A stretch of 64,000 bases of DNA. Origin: CAYFXE01 sp964347035. GTDB lineage: Bacteria; Acidobacteriota; Aminicenantia; Aminicenantales; Aminicenantaceae. The first letter of the stretch is position 1. Each line of letters begins with the position of its first letter. The stretch spans positions 8,519-72,518 of the forward strand of contig CAYFXE010000011.1 in NCBI GenBank assembly GCA_964347035.1, written 5' to 3'. Positions 60,811 through 64,000 of this stretch are shown here, piece after piece. The position numbers were made by a program, and so were the translations under genes. The notes beneath the pieces were generated by a model. It saw nothing but the letters and a program-made list of their open reading frames with translations, did not search any database and was not told the origin of the DNA.

Positions 60811-61662
60811 TTAACAAAGGCTACCGAGTTCTTCCTTAGGCTTAATTCCCTGAACATGGATGCTTGCGACCGAACGCATCACATCTTCAATCTCTTCAAT
60901 AGAGACTTTGAGATTATCGATGATTTTCTTAACGGTCGGATCATTGATGATGGAATCGACCGGAAAGGCCTTCTCACTTAGGATGTTCACATCTGCGAAT
61001 CCTGCTCTCTTTATGTCTTCCAGGTATTCATCCCTTAAGCTGGCGCCCGATACACAGCCGACGTAGGCTTCCACCGAGTTCTTTATGAAATCGGGTAATT
61101 CTTTTACCAGAACGATATCAGAAATCATCAGTCGTCCACCCGGCTTGAGCACTCGGAAGGATTCCTGGAAAACGGCTCTTTTATTCGGGGAAAGATTTAT
61201 GACACAGTTGGAGATGATGACATCCACCGAATCATCCTCGACCGGTAAGTTTTCGATCTCACCCAGTTTGAACTCAATGTTTTCAATATGATTCTTCTCG
61301 GCGTTTTCCCTGGCCTTCTCGATCATTTCCGGTGTCATATCCACTCCGATCACTCTTCCGCTCAGACCGACTTTGTTAGCCGCGAGAAAACAATCGAATC
61401 CTGCTCCGGACCCGAGGTCGAGAACTGTTTCTCCTTCCTTCAAAGAGGCCAGAACAATAGGATTTCCACATCCTAGACCCAGGTTGGCTCCTTCAGGAAC
61501 AGACCTCAATTCGTCCTCAGTATATCCAATCCCTTTACTGATCTCCTCGGATAAATCTTGCTCCGTACAGCATTGGACATCAGGGAGGCAGCAGGAACTC
61601 TTTTTTTTGGCTATGTCAGAGTATTTTCGCCTAACGATTTTTTTTATTTTTTCGTCTTTCAT
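60811..61662 (-). CDS. arsM: arsenite S-adenosylmethionine methyltransferase
   Basis: Methylates trivalent arsenic. The 283 residues start with a cysteine-rich leader (KKKSSCCLPDVQCC). The SAM site is VLDLGSGAGFDCFLAANKV, and the arsenic-binding cysteines typical of the family are present in ISNCVINLS and YVGCVSGA. Length and motifs match ArsM. AGGAGG lies 9 bases upstream of the ATG. It lies 30 bases downstream of the AbrB-type gene, under one promoter with a palindromic operator. Confidence 0.92.
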   Translation of the reverse strand: MKDEKIKKIVRRKYSDIAKKKSSCCLPDVQCCTEQDLSEEISKGIGYTEDELRSVPEGANLGLGCGNPIVLASLKEGETVLDLGSGAGFDCFLAANKVGLSGRVIGVDMTPEMIEKARENAEKNHIENIEFKLGEIENLPVEDDSVDVIISNCVINLSPNKRAVFQESFRVLKPGGRLMISDIVLVKELPDFIKNSVEAYVGCVSGASLRDEYLEDIKRAGFADVNILSEKAFPVDSIINDPTVKKIIDNLKVSIEEIEDVMRSVASIHVQGIKPKEELGSLC

Positions 61663-61692
61663 TTTCTTAAACCTCCTGTTTTTTTCCTGTTA

Positions 61693-61971
61693 TCAGGCAG
61701 TAAGATCTTTCATCATCGGACCCAAGAAATCTCTCACCATTCCCTGGAAATCTTCGGTCTTGATCAAGGAAATGCAGCATACTTTTCCCTGTTTTTCCCA
61801 GGTTATGACGGCGAGTTTGTCCCCGGCCCGAATTTTTGCCTTTTCTCTTATCTCTTTCGGAAGCACCATCTGTCCCCTCTCATCCACACTCGTCACCGAT
61901 TCGACCTTACAGCAGCTAAACGATTTGGACGAAGGAGAACAAGGAAATTGGTGTGATTTCTTTGTGGTCAT
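61693..61971 (-). CDS. AbrB/SpoVT-type protein, HgcAB-associated family
   Basis: A 92-residue protein with a cysteine-rich N-terminus (FPCSPSSKSFSCCKVES), a swapped-hairpin AbrB core (VDERGQMVLPKEIREKAKI, then GDKLAVI) and a second cysteine pair (GKVCCISLIK). This combination is found in proteins annotated near mercury-methylation genes (HgcAB-associated) and ArsM-type genes. The cysteines suggest soft-metal sensing, and it may bind the TCAGATATATCTGA palindrome upstream. No antitoxin partner is present. Confidence 0.85.
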   Translation of the reverse strand: MTTKKSHQFPCSPSSKSFSCCKVESVTSVDERGQMVLPKEIREKAKIRAGDKLAVITWEKQGKVCCISLIKTEDFQGMVRDFLGPMMKDLTA

Positions 61972-62014
61972 AACTATTTCTCCTGTTTATAGTTTTTCTT
62001 AAAAATCATAATAT

Positions 62015-62055
62015 TCAGATATATCTGATTATACAGAAATATCAATATTTGTCAA
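62015..62055 (-). promoter_or_regulatory. promoter and operator of the AbrB-arsM operon
   Basis: Minus strand: perfect -35 TTGACA (62050-62055), 16-base spacer, perfect -10 TATAAT (62028-62033). A 14-base perfect palindrome TCAGATATATCTGA (62015-62028) begins at the last base of the -10 and covers the start point, the classic place for a repressor. The leader to the AbrB gene is about 50 bases with AGGAG. The remainder of the spacer (62056-62335) shows no supportable gene; it has a small TCACCT-TCGT-AGGTGA hairpin near 62266. Confidence 0.8.
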
Positions 62056-62335
62056 GGAAAATATTTCTGCATTGAATCCTTTGTCACGGAAAAAAGGATG
62101 CCTCCCTGAAAAAACTAGTGCTTTTCTGCATTATAACGAGCGGGGTAGAGTGATCTTTCTCATCCTGGAGCTAAACGATAATTCCCTGTTTGTTGTCCTG
62201 TTGCAGGTAAGGAAAAAAGCTATGCGGGAGGTGATACAGGTCGGCGTGAATCTCACCCCCATATTCACCTTCGTAGGTGATTGACAGATTTCTAGGATTC
62301 TCAAAAATTATAAGTGGAATAGAAGAGGAGAACCA

Positions 62336-63736
62336 ATGAGAACAAGACGGGCTCTTTTATTTTTTCTCTCTATTTGGATTGTATCTCTAAGTTTGTGCTA
62401 TGGGAGGGATGTGAGAGTAATCGCAGAAAGGGCTAATATTTATGCTGATCCAGACAGCAGCAGCCTCATGATTGAAACCGTGGAGAAGGATACATTACTT
62501 TTCCTCTTTCAGAAAGAAAAAATACGCAAGACTTGGTATTACATCGCTTTTTATTCTGAAAAATATAAAGGCAAAACGAGCGGATTCGTCCAGGACTCTA
62601 AGGTTAAATTGATCGATCATTCCGTCAGCCTAATCCAAGAGAAAAAGAGTGCAGACATGAAAGAGTTGAAATCGGCGACGGCACATCCCATCCCAAAAAA
62701 GCTAGCTTCAGCCAAAAAACAGAAGGAGAAACCTCAAGAGATAAGAATTGAGCTTTCATCGACACACCTTTCAAGAAAGGAAAGCATAGAAGGAGAAGAT
62801 TTAGAAGTTTCTGCTTATCCGGTGAGGGACGTTGTGGCCTTTGAAGAGATTACAGAAATCCCTGCGAAAATCAAGACACACAGACTCTCATATCCTCTTC
62901 GATTCCCTACGATGGAAATAAAGGCTTTCAGGAGAATAATCGAGTCATCGACAAAGATAGAAGCTGTAACGATTCCCTCTATCGACCCCTTGCTGAAAAT
63001 GGAGGAGGTTCCTTTTCAAAGGATTGCAAAACCTGCGGTGGATATAAAGCCGACGGTGTTACCGTCCCTTAATCCTGCACCAAAAATGCAGGACTCGGCT
63101 TTTCAGAAAATAAACCAGGCATCTCAGAAAACGAAAGAGAGTGGGATACAAGTCGAACACTCGCCTCCGGCGAAGAAAGTCATTCCGGATAAGGCAATAG
63201 AAACCGAAGAAACCAAGGCGGAGGAGCAACAGGAACAATATGAGTGGATAACGGTTCCGATGGAAGCAAATTATGTTGAAAGAGAAGTCAGGTGGGTAAC
63301 CTTGGGATTGGAATTCGCTCCATCTTTCGGAGGCATAGGCGGCTTTCTTCAGTTCAACACAAAAGCTGGATTTTCCTTTCATGGAGGAGTAGAGTATTAT
63401 TCAGATTTTGAAAAAAATTTCACCCTTTTTAATGGTGGGGCCAAATATTATTTATTGGTGGATGATGATTCCACACGTATTTATCTAAATCTTCAATATA
63501 GGGGAATAATTGCTGATTCGGCCCTGATTATTAGAGGGAACTGGGACGATGCATCCATTCCTTTTAACAAGAAAAAAATACTCTGGGGGCCCGCTTTCCT
63601 TGGAGGAATCGAATTGAGCATGAACAGATTTGGATTAAACGGAGCTGCAGGTGTCTTTTACAACATCACGAAATTAGACGGCCCTGTTCAAGAATATTTC
63701 CTGATTTTTAACTTCGGCCTTTTGTTTCATTTTTAG
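62336..63736 (+). CDS. secreted SH3-like protein with C-terminal barrel-type domain
   Basis: A 466-residue exported protein of unknown function. Signal peptide (RALLFFLSIWIVSLSLCYG), then a bacterial SH3-like domain (about 25-100: DVRVIAERANIYADPDSSS, YKGKTSGFVQDSKVKLI), a long low-complexity linker rich in lysine, proline and isoleucine with imperfect repeats (PSIDPLLKMEEVPFQRIAKP then PSLNPAPKMQDSAFQKINQA), and a C-terminal ~150 residues of amphipathic strands ending in phenylalanine (FLIFNFGLLFHF), as in small outer-membrane barrels. GAAGAGGAGAACC precedes the ATG. Repeat-rich spacer downstream. Confidence 0.82.
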   Translation: MRTRRALLFFLSIWIVSLSLCYGRDVRVIAERANIYADPDSSSLMIETVEKDTLLFLFQKEKIRKTWYYIAFYSEKYKGKTSGFVQDSKVKLIDHSVSLIQEKKSADMKELKSATAHPIPKKLASAKKQKEKPQEIRIELSSTHLSRKESIEGEDLEVSAYPVRDVVAFEEITEIPAKIKTHRLSYPLRFPTMEIKAFRRIIESSTKIEAVTIPSIDPLLKMEEVPFQRIAKPAVDIKPTVLPSLNPAPKMQDSAFQKINQASQKTKESGIQVEHSPPAKKVIPDKAIETEETKAEEQQEQYEWITVPMEANYVEREVRWVTLGLEFAPSFGGIGGFLQFNTKAGFSFHGGVEYYSDFEKNFTLFNGGAKYYLLVDDDSTRIYLNLQYRGIIADSALIIRGNWDDASIPFNKKKILWGPAFLGGIELSMNRFGLNGAAGVFYNITKLDGPVQEYFLIFNFGLLFHF

Positions 63737-63838
63737 CCATCCTTATCCGTCGTCCGGAAAGTCTAATCAAATCCTGATGGTCAGAGGATATCCGGATTGA
63801 GTTTCTCATGTCAGTTTTGTCTCCTTTAAGTCAATTAT

Positions 63839-64000
63839 GGAAGCATCTTTTTTTCGTGATAGGAAAGGTATTTGGGGATGGATGAAGCGACCATTGAAGG
63901 CCCCGACCCAACCTACCCAGCCTTTGTAATTCGACCTTCGAGGGAAGTCGACGAAGTCGACTTGCGAGTATGTCTGAGCTGGGGTCAGGCCTTATCCCAA
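63839..64000. repeat. MITE-like element, copy D, running off the window
   Basis: Begins GGAAGCATCTTTTTTTCGTG, the left end of copies B and C, and diverges inside with an AGTCGACGAAGTCGACT palindrome-like stretch. It ends with CTGAGCTGGGGTCAGGC, matching the end of the 81-bp element. The window stops within it. Confidence 0.6.

Noticed and set aside
61693..61971. AbrB-fold protein as antitoxin of a toxin-antitoxin pair
   Set aside because: No toxin-like gene is adjacent; the partner gene is arsM, and the cysteine pairs point to the HgcAB-associated family.
62072..62284. 70-codon plus-strand ORF between the arsM operon and the SH3 gene
   Set aside because: No ribosome site, no recognisable pattern, and it lies in a regulatory spacer; probably chance.

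Overview
The window is one 64 kb stretch of a diderm (Gram-negative) bacterial chromosome. It carries LPS-transport genes (lptCA, lptB), a complete Tol-Pal operon, POTRA-less Omp85-type barrels, several lipoproteins and a sigma-54 gene. Gene content and style fit a deep-branching anaerobic lineage such as Acidobacteriota/Aminicenantes. That placement is inference from gene content only. Two 10-N assembly gaps (19866-19875 and 41756-41765) show a draft scaffold, probably metagenomic.

Layout. 1-8.3 kb: holA (cut by the window edge), rpsT, a repeat-filled spacer, murJ, dtd, then a minus-strand operon ftsY-ribD-ribE-ribBA-HEAT protein. 8.5-19.6 kb: a plus-strand block recJ, lptC/lptA fusion, lptB, rpoN, hpf, ptsN, hprK, rapZ, mannose-type EIIA, HPr, EI. 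This is an extended rpoN operon holding a PTS phosphorelay but no sugar permease. 19.6-25.4 kb: a minus-strand envelope block, tolQ-tolR-tolA-like-tolB-pal-cpoB-ssb-cupin isomerase; the last gene is split by an assembly gap and a stray intein-like fragment. 25.6-29 kb: a two-gene K+ uptake system and an Omp85-like barrel. 29-33.7 kb: a minus-strand trio of Omp85-like barrel, kinase-like lipoprotein and two-domain PPK2 enzyme. 34-41.7 kb: response regulator, cyclic-nucleotide-binding protein, nucleotide-transporter/HEAT protein and a very large multi-PAS histidine kinase. 42-46.4 kb: NUDIX, CYTH and an ABC-2 export operon. 46.5-51.9 kb: a TetR-linked lipid-export-type locus (outer-membrane barrel, TetR, RND/MMPL, LolA-like). 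52-64 kb: aminotransferase, DUF3795, toastrack lipoprotein, HD hydrolase, polyphosphate operon (SixA-like, PPK1, CHAD), NTF2-like lipoprotein, methyltransferases including ArsM with an AbrB-type protein, and an SH3/barrel protein.

Themes. (1) Polyphosphate and triphosphate chemistry recurs: two-domain PPK2, PPK1, CHAD and CYTH. (2) Intergenic spacers hold at least three families of short mobile-looking repeats: an 81-bp palindromic element, a ~200-bp MITE-like element and a 47-bp direct repeat. (3) Several strong -10/-35 pairs sit so close to start codons that the mRNAs would be leaderless or nearly so. (4) Two genes have complete N-termini only if translation starts at AUU. (5) The best candidate for undescribed biology is the Omp85-like / kinase-like lipoprotein / PPK2 operon at 29.0-33.7 kb. 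No tRNA, rRNA, CRISPR array or complete insertion sequence was found.
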